This document shows positions 26,335 to 35,003 of a stretch of 64,000 bases of DNA, piece after piece. The first letter of the stretch is position 1; each line of letters starts with the position of its first letter. Source of the stretch: Eggerthellaceae bacterium (lineage in GTDB: Bacteria > Actinomycetota > Coriobacteriia > Coriobacteriales > Eggerthellaceae). Under the pieces are notes generated by a model that had not been told where the DNA came from, ran no database searches, and worked only from the letters and a program-made list of their open reading frames with translations. Both the position numbers and the translations under genes were made by a program. The stretch is taken from NCBI GenBank assembly GCA_009782615.1, contig WRIS01000001.1:434001-498000 (forward strand). The letters run 5' to 3'.

Positions 26335-27399
26335 GTGACTTTGTCCAATCTTGGAAAACCAACTGCTGAAACCTGCATCCTCGTAACTGGGGGTGCAGGA
26401 TATATTGGAAGCCACACCTGCGTTGAGCTTTTGAACGGAGGCTATAAGGTTGTCGTTTTAGACGATTTAAGCAATTCGAGTGCCGTTTGTCTTGAACGTG
26501 TCAGAAAAATCACCGCCTGTGAGCCCGAGCAACTTATCTTTTTTGAAGGCTCTATCTTAGATGAAGCGCTGCTCAACCATATATTCACGCAACACACCAT
26601 CGATGCAATCATTCATTTCGCGGGATACAAGGCGGTTGGTGAAAGCACCGAAAAACCCTTGGAGTATTATTGGAACAACTTCGCTGGCACCCTTGTGCTT
26701 TGCAAGGTGGCACGCGAACACCAGGTCAACAACTTAGTTTTTTCCAGCAGTGCAACCGTCTATGGCGATCCTGAAACCATTCCCCTTTCCGAGGACTGCC
26801 CAAAGGGCACGCCCACCAACCCCTATGGGCACACCAAAAGCATGATAGAACAGGTGCTTTTCGACCTGCACGCAAGCGACCCTCACGGCTGTATTGTGTT
26901 GCTTCGCTACTTTAACCCCATCGGCGCACACGTCAGTGGCTTAATTGGGGAAGATCCGAAAGGCATCCCCAACAATCTTGTTCCTTATGTTGCCCAAGTT
27001 GCTGTCGGCAAGCGTGAGCATGTCGGCGTGTTTGGGGACGATTACCCCACCACAGACGGCACGGGGGTTAGGGATTATATCCACGTGGTCGATTTAGCGC
27101 GCGGTCACGTAAAGGCGCTTGAGTGGATGGCAAACACGGATAAGGCTTGTGTTGAAGTGTTCAATCTGGGCACTGGCACAGGTTCAAGCGTCTTAGAGGT
27201 TATCAAAGCCTACGAACAGGCTTGCGGCAAACCTATCCCCTATCGCGTCCAGCCACGGCGAGCAGGCGACATTGCTGTTAGTTATGCGTCGTGTGAAAAG
27301 GCTTTGCGCGTTCTTGGTTGGGAAGCTAGCTTCGACTTGGTGCGCATGTGCGAAGACAGCTGGCGCTGGCAATCAAACAATCCTGACGGCTACCGTTAA
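26335..27399 (+). CDS. galE: UDP-glucose 4-epimerase
   Basis: Interconverts UDP-glucose and UDP-galactose (or the N-acetyl forms), supplying galactose-type donors to the glycan. The 354-residue short-chain dehydrogenase has TGGAGYIGSHTCVELL for NAD, SSSATVYGDPETIPL, the YxxxK pair in NPYGHTKSMIEQ, and LRYFNPIGAHVSGLIGEDP typical of GalE. There are two consecutive GTG codons; the second (26335) is six bases after GGAG and is preferred over 26332. It converges on the TagO/WecA-type gene. Confidence 0.95.
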   Translation: MTLSNLGKPTAETCILVTGGAGYIGSHTCVELLNGGYKVVVLDDLSNSSAVCLERVRKITACEPEQLIFFEGSILDEALLNHIFTQHTIDAIIHFAGYKAVGESTEKPLEYYWNNFAGTLVLCKVAREHQVNNLVFSSSATVYGDPETIPLSEDCPKGTPTNPYGHTKSMIEQVLFDLHASDPHGCIVLLRYFNPIGAHVSGLIGEDPKGIPNNLVPYVAQVAVGKREHVGVFGDDYPTTDGTGVRDYIHVVDLARGHVKALEWMANTDKACVEVFNLGTGTGSSVLEVIKAYEQACGKPIPYRVQPRRAGDIAVSYASCEKALRVLGWEASFDLVRMCEDSWRWQSNNPDGYR

Positions 27400-27472
27400 T
27401 TAGCTGTCACTCTGGCTACCGCTAGTTAGTTAGCTATCATCGCGCGGGCTGGCTGTCGCTTCGATTGGTTAA

Positions 27473-28639
27473 TTAGTTATCGCTCGTAAGTTCTTCGTCC
27501 AAAACACTTGTTTCTTCTTTCGGCTTGCGCGGTCCGCGTTCGCCCTTTTTATCGAAGTAGTGCTTCAAGACTGGGCTAAACAAGCCTAGGCGCCAAATGA
27601 CCAGGAAGAGAATCGCGGCGAGCGCGCCGACGATAACCCACTTCCAAACCACAGCAGTCATGTTTCCGCCAAAGAAGCAGCCGATCACAGCCAATACCGC
27701 GGAGCACAGGTACAACACCAACACCGACTTTCGCTGAGACCATCCCGCATCTAAGAGGCGGTGGTGCAAGTGCCCTGAATCGGCTTGTTGGATGGGTTGC
27801 TTTGCGCGCAGGCGGCGAACAATTGCCGAAAGGGTATCAACCAGCGGGATACCCGCCATAACCAGCGGCACCAACATGACCATCACGCTTTGGGTGCGCA
27901 CGAGACCCGCAAGGGAAATGATGCCCACTAAAAGCCCCAAAAACAGCGAACCCGAATCGCCCATGAAGATGGAAGCGGGGGAAAAGTTAAAGCGTAAAAA
28001 CGCCAGGCAGACAGCAACCAAGATAATGCCTGGCATCGCATAGATAGCACCGCCTCGTGCCGTGATAAGGTACAAAAGCCCAAAGGCAACAATTGCCACA
28101 ATACCTGTAGCGAGACCGTCAAGACCATCGATAAGATTGGTAATATTGACAAAAATAACCAAGTACAAAACGGTAATAGGATAGTCAAAGAGACCGAGTT
28201 CGATAAAGCCATCCCCAAAAGGTGTGCGCACCAGTTCGATTGAAATCCCTGATATGGCCACGATAGTTGCCGCAACTACCTGTCCGCTGAATTTCACAAA
28301 AGGCGACAGTTGAGAAATATCGTCGATAAGCCCTACGATGAACATGAAGCTTATCCCGCCAAACAACAAAACTAGATTGATTTCCTTCAAAGCAGCAATG
28401 TCGACAATTTCCCAGTTGAAGAACGCAACGCCGAGGGCGATAGTAGCGCACGCCGCCATAAAGCCCGTGTAAAGAGCAATGCCCCCGCACCGAGGAACAG
28501 GAGTAGAATTCAGACGGCGATTTCCAGGGTAGTCCACCGCACCAATCTTTCTGGCAATGCGCTTGGAAGCGGGAACCATAAAATACGTGACCAAGAACGC
28601 CACCGCAAATATTATTAAAACTTGATACGTCTCAACCAA
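27473..28639 (-). CDS. TagO/WecA-type UDP-HexNAc:undecaprenyl-phosphate transferase
   Basis: Membrane enzyme that starts teichoic acid or polysaccharide synthesis by linking GlcNAc-1-phosphate to undecaprenyl phosphate. The 388-residue protein has about ten membrane segments and the family motifs GLIDDISQLSPFVKF (cytosolic Asp-Asp), NITNLIDGLDGLATG, FMGDSGSLFLGL and SGHLHHRLLDAGWSQRKSV (the HLHHR loop of the WecA/TagO group). The cytoplasmic C-terminus is charged. It lies among LCP ligases and CDP-glycerol-type transferases, which supports a role in a wall-linked anionic polymer. Confidence 0.93.
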   Translation of the reverse strand: MVETYQVLIIFAVAFLVTYFMVPASKRIARKIGAVDYPGNRRLNSTPVPRCGGIALYTGFMAACATIALGVAFFNWEIVDIAALKEINLVLLFGGISFMFIVGLIDDISQLSPFVKFSGQVVAATIVAISGISIELVRTPFGDGFIELGLFDYPITVLYLVIFVNITNLIDGLDGLATGIVAIVAFGLLYLITARGGAIYAMPGIILVAVCLAFLRFNFSPASIFMGDSGSLFLGLLVGIISLAGLVRTQSVMVMLVPLVMAGIPLVDTLSAIVRRLRAKQPIQQADSGHLHHRLLDAGWSQRKSVLVLYLCSAVLAVIGCFFGGNMTAVVWKWVIVGALAAILFLVIWRLGLFSPVLKHYFDKKGERGPRKPKEETSVLDEELTSDN

Positions 28640-28777
28640 AGTTTACCCTTATGCGTATATCCTCAAGAATTGAAAAAACAGGTCTCATTATATAGTAAGG
28701 CATGCTCAGATATGCTCAAATGCGTGTTAATTTTTCTCCCGTGCGTTTTACGCTTTTCATTTTCGCTCAATTTCGGC

Positions 28778-30421
28778 TTAAAGATTAGGTAATTCAACTA
28801 AAGTGTTGGGGTCACCGCCCTGTTCTACCAGTTGAATTATCTCTTTCCAAAGGATTTCATCGCGATAAGCAAGCCAAAGACCACCGTATTCTGCATGAAT
28901 GCCACCCTTATAAGGTCCTGATCCTGAAATAATAGCAATTTTGTCGGCATTATCTACGAAGTCGGCAAGGGTTTCGATGAAAGCGTCCCTTTCCCAGTTG
29001 GTATCCGCATGAGCGTAGAGTGCTTCCACCCCGTGGTCAACCAAACCTGCATTTTTCGCAATTTGGAGCATAATGACTGCCAGAATCTGGCGATCCTGTA
29101 TTTGGCGGGAAGCGTCTTCATCGCCAGGATAATCTTTGCGCATGCGAGCTAACACCAAGGTTTCCTGCCCATCAAGCAAGTGCGTGCCTGCAGAAAGGGA
29201 AATGTCGTCGCCGCTCACGATTCCCTTTAAGGACATATTCATCGGAACGTGTGCGGTAACGCCGCCCAGGGCATCAACAAATTTCTCGAACTGGACAAAG
29301 CCCATGTCGAAGTGGTATTTAATGCTCACGCCCGTGAGTGCCTCAACCGCCTCAACTGCCCCAGCCATACCGTTTTGATAATAGGCATCGTTGATTTTCT
29401 TGCCCGGCATGCCGTTTATCGTAGCTGCCGTATCGCGCGGAACGGAAACAATGGTTATCTGATAGGTTTGAGGGTTAACGTAGAGCAACATCATGGTGTC
29501 TGAGCGCCCTTTGCCGTCAGAATAGTTCGGGCTGGTGATTTCTCGGGTACCCACGCGAGAATCGTTACCAATTACCAGCGCATAAAAAGGTTCTTTTTCT
29601 TTTTTGGTGATGACTACCGGCTTTTCTTGTTCGGGTAGTTGTTTCATTATGGCAACATCCGAAGAAACTGGAGCTACGCTTAGGTTGTTTTGGTGGCGGA
29701 CAAATAAAAAGAAGGCAAGCGCCAAACACGCCAGTACGGCGACAATCGCCAGAAAAATTGCAGCCCCCTTGCGCCGCGACGAGCCTTTCGTGGCAGAAGT
29801 TGTGGCGTAAGCGGTGGCGGGTTTCACGGTAGGAGTTGTAGAGGCTTTCACGATAGGCGCTGTAGCCGCTTTCCCAATAGGAGCTGCGCCTTTGTTGCCC
29901 CGCGTTGCATTGCCTGCACCATGCCCACCGCCTGCAGCGTGGCTGGGTGCGCCATGGCTGCCTGCGCTTTTGCCTGCAGCGTGGCTGCCTGCACCATGCC
30001 CGCCAGCAGCATGGTCGCTTCCACCATGCCCGTGGCCAGATGCGCCGTGGCCGTGGCCACTTTCGCTGTGGTGGCCGCTTGCGTTGTGGTGGCCGCTTGC
30101 GTTGTGGTGAACGCTTGCGGCATGATGGCTGCTTGCCGTGTCATGAGCGCTCGCGACAGCTTTTTTAAGGTCTACGCTTCGAATCGTACTGCTTGTGGCA
30201 GCGGCAATTTTCGCAGAGGTTGTAGCTTTCGTGGGGGCAGGGTGCGTGGGCGTAGCCTTCGTAGGCGCAGTTTTCACAGCCGTAGCCTTCGTAGCGAGCG
30301 CGGCTTTAACTGGAGCACTCGTATAGGCTCTTCTTCCATTCGGAAAAGCATTCATCCCTCTGGTATAGGCGCTTCTCCCTTTCAAATAATTATTAGAACC
30401 CGTCTCAGAGCCGCTCATCAA
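28778..30421 (-). CDS. LytR-CpsA-Psr ligase with His-rich N-terminal region
   Basis: LCP enzymes move lipid-linked glycopolymers onto peptidoglycan outside the membrane. The 547-residue protein has the LCP core in residues about 280-480 (VIGNDSRVG, GRSDTMMLLYVNPQ, VSVPRDTAATI, INDAYYQNGM with conserved Asp and Arg residues). It is preceded by one membrane segment (AIFLAIVAVLACLALAFFLF, about 225-245). The N-terminal 220 residues, predicted cytoplasmic, are a Thr/Ala-rich part followed by about 80 residues dominated by His, Gly, Ser and Ala (SHHAASVHHNASGHH-type repeats). Such a His-rich tract could bind metal, but this is speculation. It follows a second LCP gene 19 nt upstream. Confidence 0.92.
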   Translation of the reverse strand: MMSGSETGSNNYLKGRSAYTRGMNAFPNGRRAYTSAPVKAALATKATAVKTAPTKATPTHPAPTKATTSAKIAAATSSTIRSVDLKKAVASAHDTASSHHAASVHHNASGHHNASGHHSESGHGHGASGHGHGGSDHAAGGHGAGSHAAGKSAGSHGAPSHAAGGGHGAGNATRGNKGAAPIGKAATAPIVKASTTPTVKPATAYATTSATKGSSRRKGAAIFLAIVAVLACLALAFFLFVRHQNNLSVAPVSSDVAIMKQLPEQEKPVVITKKEKEPFYALVIGNDSRVGTREITSPNYSDGKGRSDTMMLLYVNPQTYQITIVSVPRDTAATINGMPGKKINDAYYQNGMAGAVEAVEALTGVSIKYHFDMGFVQFEKFVDALGGVTAHVPMNMSLKGIVSGDDISLSAGTHLLDGQETLVLARMRKDYPGDEDASRQIQDRQILAVIMLQIAKNAGLVDHGVEALYAHADTNWERDAFIETLADFVDNADKIAIISGSGPYKGGIHAEYGGLWLAYRDEILWKEIIQLVEQGGDPNTLVELPNL

Positions 30422-30440
30422 AAAACCTTCCTTAGCTAGC

Positions 30441-31592
30441 TTATTTCTTGCTCGACTTCTTTTTTGCTTTCGGAATAATTGCGGTGTCCTCTACGTCTAC
30501 TTTCGACGGATTTTTCCCGGCATCAACAATCTTCATGATAGCCGCCCAGCCTTCGGGGTTTTCATAGCACATCCACAAGCCATCTTTATTGAGGGCTCCA
30601 CTATACGGTCCGGTACCAGTGTACACCTTTGGTTTATCAGCACCATTGGCAAAGGTAAGCGCCAGGGAAAGAAGCTCGCCTGAGCGCAAGTCGGTTCGCG
30701 TGCATTCGGCAAGCCCAAGCAGCGCTTCAGGCATTTGATGCGATGGCTTGTCAAGAATCTTCTTTAAAATTGCCACACCCAACACCCGAACGTTATCTTG
30801 GCGCGTTACATCTTCGCCTTCGGTGTATTCATGGCGCGCACGAGCAAAGGCTTGGGCTTGCTGCCCGTTGAGAACCTGCTTGCCTGCTTCTAAGCTTATT
30901 TCTTCACCCGTTAGAGCATCTTTGACCGTGATGTCAACCGGCACAGTCACCTCTACTCCGCCCAAATCATCAACCAGTTTTTGAAGCTCGGAAAAATGAA
31001 TTTCCGCGTAATGGGCGATTGAGACCCCGGTAAGTTCTGATACCGCCTGAATCGAAGCGCTGGCACCGCCCATATTGTATACTTCGTTAATTTTTATTAC
31101 CGAATCATCAGGCAACGTATAAGGCGTGTCGCGCGGAATGCTCAGCATGGTCATAAGTTTTTTGGACGCGTCAACACGCACTAACATCATGGTGTCAGAA
31201 CGTTCTTCGCCTTCGCCGTACGTGGGATGATCCGCATTTGCCGTTCCTTCGCGAGAGTCGGAGCCTAACACTAATACATAAAAGGGCTCATTAGCAGGTG
31301 TTTCAACCAATACCGGCGAAAGATCTTCTTCTAGTTCAAACCTATTGTTCAGTTGGTTAAGGTAGGACATCAAGTAGAGCGCCGCGCCGGCGATAAGCAC
31401 CACCAAGGCTATGCCAACCCCGGTGAGAATCTTTTTGCGTTGGCGAGCTTTTTCTCGTTCGGCCTTCGATTTTTCAAATCCCTTTGCCGAAGAGACCTGA
31501 TGAGTCCCGTGATGATACGGGCTTTGAGCATGTTTCACATCTAATCCTTTGCGCTTACTTTTGAAATTCTTTTCTACCTTAAATGTTTTCAA
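30441..31592 (-). CDS. LytR-CpsA-Psr ligase
   Basis: A second, more standard LCP protein of 383 residues. It has a basic cytoplasmic start, one membrane segment (ILTGVGIALVVLIAGAALYLMSYL, about 55-78), and an extracellular LCP domain with VLGSDSREG, ERSDTMMLVRVDASKK, LSIPRDTPYTLPD, INEVYNMGG and ARARHEYTEGEDVTRQDN. The C-terminus is lysine-rich (KAKKKSSKK). It overlaps the end of the CDP-glycerol-type transferase upstream by 14 bases, so polymer synthesis and wall attachment are probably co-expressed. Two LCP proteins side by side are usual in Gram-positive glycopolymer loci. Confidence 0.94.
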   Translation of the reverse strand: MKTFKVEKNFKSKRKGLDVKHAQSPYHHGTHQVSSAKGFEKSKAEREKARQRKKILTGVGIALVVLIAGAALYLMSYLNQLNNRFELEEDLSPVLVETPANEPFYVLVLGSDSREGTANADHPTYGEGEERSDTMMLVRVDASKKLMTMLSIPRDTPYTLPDDSVIKINEVYNMGGASASIQAVSELTGVSIAHYAEIHFSELQKLVDDLGGVEVTVPVDITVKDALTGEEISLEAGKQVLNGQQAQAFARARHEYTEGEDVTRQDNVRVLGVAILKKILDKPSHQMPEALLGLAECTRTDLRSGELLSLALTFANGADKPKVYTGTGPYSGALNKDGLWMCYENPEGWAAIMKIVDAGKNPSKVDVEDTAIIPKAKKKSSKK

Positions 31593-32805
31593 TAACGCCT
31601 ATTATACGCGCTGCAAGGTCATGCGTGTTGCTGCCTTGCGTGTATGAAACATATTTCTCTAGAAAAGCACGTTGTTCTTGGGGAGAATATTCTTCTTGGG
31701 CAATAGCAGAAACGAGGCTTTTTGCTTTAGCGTAGACCTTACCAGGCACTTCGCGGCGGTAATCAATAAAAATTCCCCGTTCTTTTTCATATTCATCAAG
31801 GTCAAAAGCAAAGAAATACGTCGGCTTTTGCATGGCTATAAATTCATATACCAGCGAAGAATAATCACTCACACAAGCGTGGGCAATCATTCCCATCTCT
31901 ATCGAAGAAAACTTTTTGTCAAACAAAACACAGGTGTCCTGAATATCAAAATCACCTGCTTGGCTTTGGTTTATGGTAGCAATCTTACTTTCCCAGCGAT
32001 TGCGATATTTTTGATGAAGCTTTAACACCAAGGCAAATTCATCACGCTTCTTGTTTGCTTCGCTGACCGCCTCTATAAGTTCTTTAACCTTTTGGGGGAA
32101 ATCGGTACTATTTTTCCTGGATGTTGGCGCATACACAATAACTTTTTTATTTTCCAAGAATGGATAGGTTTGGTATATCTTTGTAGCCATCCTTGTCCGA
32201 ATTTTTTCGTCTTGTGAATAATCAACACGCGGAAGCGCGCCAGTCAGTATTCCTTGAAGCGGCTTTTGACCCTTTACGCCCGAATCAGGCGCATATCCAA
32301 AAACCTGCAAAATAGCTTCTTCGCACGCGGGAGAACTCACCAAAACGTGCGTGTAGCCGCGATGCATAGAAAACGCCTTCGCAAGTTTTGCGCTTCGCCC
32401 TTCTTCGACCCCGATAGCTGCATGACCAGCCTTTTTCATCAGCCCGATAGCGTGCCCTATTTGCAGCACTTTTAAGTCACGCTTGTGATTCAATACACTC
32501 ACTGGAAGGCAATAGGAATCAAGAATAACCAGTTTTGCTGTTGCCATATGAGACATCTGGGAAAGCAGTACGGGAAAATAGTTCAAAAATCCCTTCGGAT
32601 TTTCAGTAAATGTTTTGCATTTCACCACAAAGGAAAAGTCGGGCAAAGCTTTTTCAAGTTCTGCCTGCAACAATCTAAAATCTATGGACGGCACGTTACT
32701 TTGCCTGCTTACGAAGACAATCTTGTTTTTTGTCGGCGCGAGCTTCATAAAGAAGTAAATAACGCGCAAAATCACACAAGCCGCTTTTATGCTTAGGGCA
32801 AACAC
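31579..32805 (-). CDS. CDP-glycerol glycerophosphotransferase-family protein (TagF/TagB-like)
   Basis: Cytoplasmic, membrane-associated transferase of the family that adds glycerol- or ribitol-phosphate from CDP-alditols. The 408-residue protein has an N-terminal amphipathic segment (VILRVIYFFMKLAPTKNKIVFVSRQS), LQIGHAIGLMKKAGHAA (active-site His), VIVYAPTSRK, LVLKLHQKY, CVSDYSSLVYEFIAMQKPTYFF and a Tyr-rich end. All match the Glyphos_transf family. The start is GTG at 32805; a ten-base G tract lies one base upstream where the ribosome site should be, suggesting variable translation. A paralogue is at 55573-56817. Donor (CDP-glycerol or another CDP-alditol) is not resolved. Confidence 0.9.
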   Translation of the reverse strand: MFALSIKAACVILRVIYFFMKLAPTKNKIVFVSRQSNVPSIDFRLLQAELEKALPDFSFVVKCKTFTENPKGFLNYFPVLLSQMSHMATAKLVILDSYCLPVSVLNHKRDLKVLQIGHAIGLMKKAGHAAIGVEEGRSAKLAKAFSMHRGYTHVLVSSPACEEAILQVFGYAPDSGVKGQKPLQGILTGALPRVDYSQDEKIRTRMATKIYQTYPFLENKKVIVYAPTSRKNSTDFPQKVKELIEAVSEANKKRDEFALVLKLHQKYRNRWESKIATINQSQAGDFDIQDTCVLFDKKFSSIEMGMIAHACVSDYSSLVYEFIAMQKPTYFFAFDLDEYEKERGIFIDYRREVPGKVYAKAKSLVSAIAQEEYSPQEQRAFLEKYVSYTQGSNTHDLAARIIGVIENI

Positions 32806-32806
32806 G

Positions 32807-32816
32807 CCCCCCCCCC
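32807..32816. repeat. Ten-base C/G homopolymer over the ribosome-binding site
   Basis: C10 on the + strand, G10 on the coding (minus) strand, one base before the GTG start of the CDP-glycerol-type transferase. It is preceded by GGAA, so slippage would change Shine-Dalgarno strength or spacing without altering the protein. Confidence 0.85.
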
Positions 32817-32847
32817 TTCCGGCGGGAATCGAAACTTTTATTTTTGT

Positions 32848-33981
32848 TTATTTAAAGGATAGCACAGTTCGTTTCATGCCGTCCAACAAACCTACCAGCG
32901 GTTTCCATCCCAAAGATTCAAGCCGTACAGTATCAAGTTGCACAAGCGGAATCGAGTTATAGCCACCCCTGAAGGCGTCCTCTTGCGCAGGGGCAAGTTT
33001 AAGTTCTAAGCCGTATGCGGGAAAGCTGTCGAGCACCATACGGGAAACTTCAGAAATCGGGTAGGGTTCTGTTTCGTTTGCAAGATTAAACACCCTTGAG
33101 TTGACCTCGGAAAACATCGCTCGCACGATGCCGTCTATGCAGTCGGTGATGTAGCAAAAACCCCGCCTTGCAGACCCGTCGCTGTTCAGCACAATGTTTT
33201 CCCCACGAACGACCGCGCCCAAAATGTCAGCCATGATACGCCCGTCATTTTCGATTTCCATCCCTGGTCCATAGGTATGCGCAATGCGCAAAATAGTGAA
33301 AGGAACGCCGTATTGTTTTTCAAAGGCAACAAAAAGGGCTTCGGCAAGCCGTTTGCTTTCAGGATAGGAATTGCGGGGATGGGTAGGGTCAAGAATGCCC
33401 ATGTCGGTTTCTTTGATGCGGGTGATACCTTCAGGAAGCTTGCCGTATATTTCTCGGGTGGAAGCGAAAACAACGTTTTTCGCTCCTGCGCGGCGGGCAA
33501 AGTCCAACACGTTGATGGTGCCTAAAGCGTTTGCTCGAACGATTGATGCAGGATCTTGGCTTATCAGGCGCGCGCTTGCTGAAGCTGCCAAGTGGAAGAT
33601 GTAGTCAATCTTTTCTGGGGCTGTACCCAGGGCTGTACCCAGGGCTGTACCTGGAGCTGTAGCTAAAGTGGCTCCGCCGCCTTCGCCTTCGCCACCGCCG
33701 TGCCTAATAGGCTCACAGATATCTTGATGAAGGAAGGCGAAATAATCCTTGTGCACGTATTCCTCAAAAGTCGCTTGAGCTTTTTCAAGATTGCGCACGA
33801 GTACATAAAGGGCAATATTGAAATTGCATGAATCGTTCAAATAGCAAAAAAGCCAGACCAAGTATTTCCCAATGAGGGAATTTCCTCCAGTAACCAGCAC
33901 CGTTGAGTTTTTGAACAACGATAAATCAAGCCCATCTCGGCTGATAAGTTCTTCGATATCTTCAACGATTATCTGATGCAC
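32848..33981 (-). CDS. NAD-dependent epimerase/dehydratase
   Basis: Extended short-chain dehydrogenase acting on a nucleotide sugar. The 377-residue protein has VLVTGGNSLIGKYLVWLF (NAD loop), YIFHLAASASARLI, FASTREIYGKL, and the catalytic YxxxK in NSYPESKRLAEALF (Y-P-E-S-K). The GTG at 33981, 34 nt after the neighbouring cytidylyltransferase stop, is preferred to the longer opening at 34107, which would overlap that gene by 92 bases. Residues about 110-135 hold a Gly/Glu run and a GTALGTALGT repeat encoded by three copies of a 12-bp unit, an insertion before the substrate domain. Reaction unknown; it is paired with an IspD/TarI-type gene. Confidence 0.85.
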   Translation of the reverse strand: MHQIIVEDIEELISRDGLDLSLFKNSTVLVTGGNSLIGKYLVWLFCYLNDSCNFNIALYVLVRNLEKAQATFEEYVHKDYFAFLHQDICEPIRHGGGEGEGGGATLATAPGTALGTALGTAPEKIDYIFHLAASASARLISQDPASIVRANALGTINVLDFARRAGAKNVVFASTREIYGKLPEGITRIKETDMGILDPTHPRNSYPESKRLAEALFVAFEKQYGVPFTILRIAHTYGPGMEIENDGRIMADILGAVVRGENIVLNSDGSARRGFCYITDCIDGIVRAMFSEVNSRVFNLANETEPYPISEVSRMVLDSFPAYGLELKLAPAQEDAFRGGYNSIPLVQLDTVRLESLGWKPLVGLLDGMKRTVLSFK

Positions 33982-34015
33982 AACACATTCTTTCTGATTT
34001 CTTTCCCGTGTAGGA

Positions 34016-34801
34016 CTAACTATCCTGATTACCCTGCGAAGGCGGAATGGCTTGTTGGGCATCGAGTAGGGGGAGCCCCAAAAGTTCTTTGGTCTTTCGA
34101 TAGCCAAAAAGTCCTTCTAAAATATAGACATCTTCAGGGTTGGTGATTTTAATGTTGCCGACATTGCCGCGAACAAGATTAACTTCCCTTCCCAAAACAT
34201 CAAAAAGGGTGCACGCATCAACGATATCCGTGAAATCAGGGTTGGTCTTGCGCACTTCTTCGTAGGCGCTCATCACATCATCAATAAAGAAAGTTTGGGG
34301 AGCCTGAACAGAAAAGGTGTGTCTTCTTAGGGGTACTTCTTCTGTGTTGATTCCGTCTTCGCTCACAATGATGGTTTCTTGGCAGGGCGTAGACGTTATG
34401 GCGTTGCCTTTTTCCAAGGCAGTTTCAACTAAGTTGGTAATAAGGATGTCGGTGACAAAGGGGCGCACACCATCATGAATAAGCACGAGAGTATCTTCAG
34501 TGTTATGCAGGCGTGCTTCTGTCAGCGCATTATAGATGGAGTGCTGGGCGGTATTCCCCCCAGGAACAATTGCTTTTACCTTTTCAATCTTGTACTGCTC
34601 AAGAAGGCGTTGGGTGTGTTCTATCCATTCTTCTTTGCACGCCAGATAGATTTCGTCGATTAAGGGGTGTTTTTCGAAGCAATCAAGCGTCCAGACCAAA
34701 ATGGGCTTATTGCTTACTTCAATAAATTGTTTGGGGAGCGAAGATTCCCCCATCCTGCTTCCTACCCCACCCGCAAAAATGATTCCCACATTTTTTGTCA
34801 T
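34016..34801 (-). CDS. IspD/TarI-family cytidylyltransferase
   Basis: CTP-dependent nucleotidyltransferase of 261 residues. The signature IIFAGGVGSRMGESSLPKQF with two extra residues before LPKQF, the HDGVRPFVTDILI segment, and QTFFIDDVMSAYEEVR match the group that includes IspD (isoprenoid pathway) and TarI/Bcs1 (CDP-ribitol). The loop form and the setting beside CDP-alditol-type transferases favour an activated polyol for the glycan, but IspD function is not excluded. The ATG at 34801 has GAGG six bases upstream. It is probably co-transcribed with the epimerase 34 nt downstream. Confidence 0.82.
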   Translation of the reverse strand: MTKNVGIIFAGGVGSRMGESSLPKQFIEVSNKPILVWTLDCFEKHPLIDEIYLACKEEWIEHTQRLLEQYKIEKVKAIVPGGNTAQHSIYNALTEARLHNTEDTLVLIHDGVRPFVTDILITNLVETALEKGNAITSTPCQETIIVSEDGINTEEVPLRRHTFSVQAPQTFFIDDVMSAYEEVRKTNPDFTDIVDACTLFDVLGREVNLVRGNVGNIKITNPEDVYILEGLFGYRKTKELLGLPLLDAQQAIPPSQGNQDS

Positions 34802-34956
34802 TGCATTCCTCATTTGCGCTGAACTTGTCTGCAAACCAGTTTTTACCAAACCAGCTGTTCTTTTCTACTAGAATATGTCCGATTATTATAGAGAACCGTT
34901 TGCCCGTTCTTAGGGAAATTCTCAGATTCGTAGCCAAATCCCACGGAAATCCCATG

Positions 34957-34965
34957 TGGTATAAT
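34957..34965 (+). promoter_or_regulatory. Extended -10 promoter of the radical SAM/glycosyltransferase operon
   Basis: TGGTATAAT (34957-34965) is an extended -10 element about 39 nt before the TTG start of the triple-domain glycosyltransferase. A minus-strand TATAAT (34885-34890) nearby could serve the divergent cytidylyltransferase gene. Confidence 0.5.
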
Positions 34966-35003
34966 TCCTAAAATATCAATCAACTGGAGAGATTGGGATA
35001 TCT

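Noticed and set aside
29814-30439. Overlapping plus-strand frames opposite the His-rich LCP region
   Set aside because: Trp/Pro/Leu and Cys/Val-rich repeats are the antisense reading of the His-rich coding repeats.
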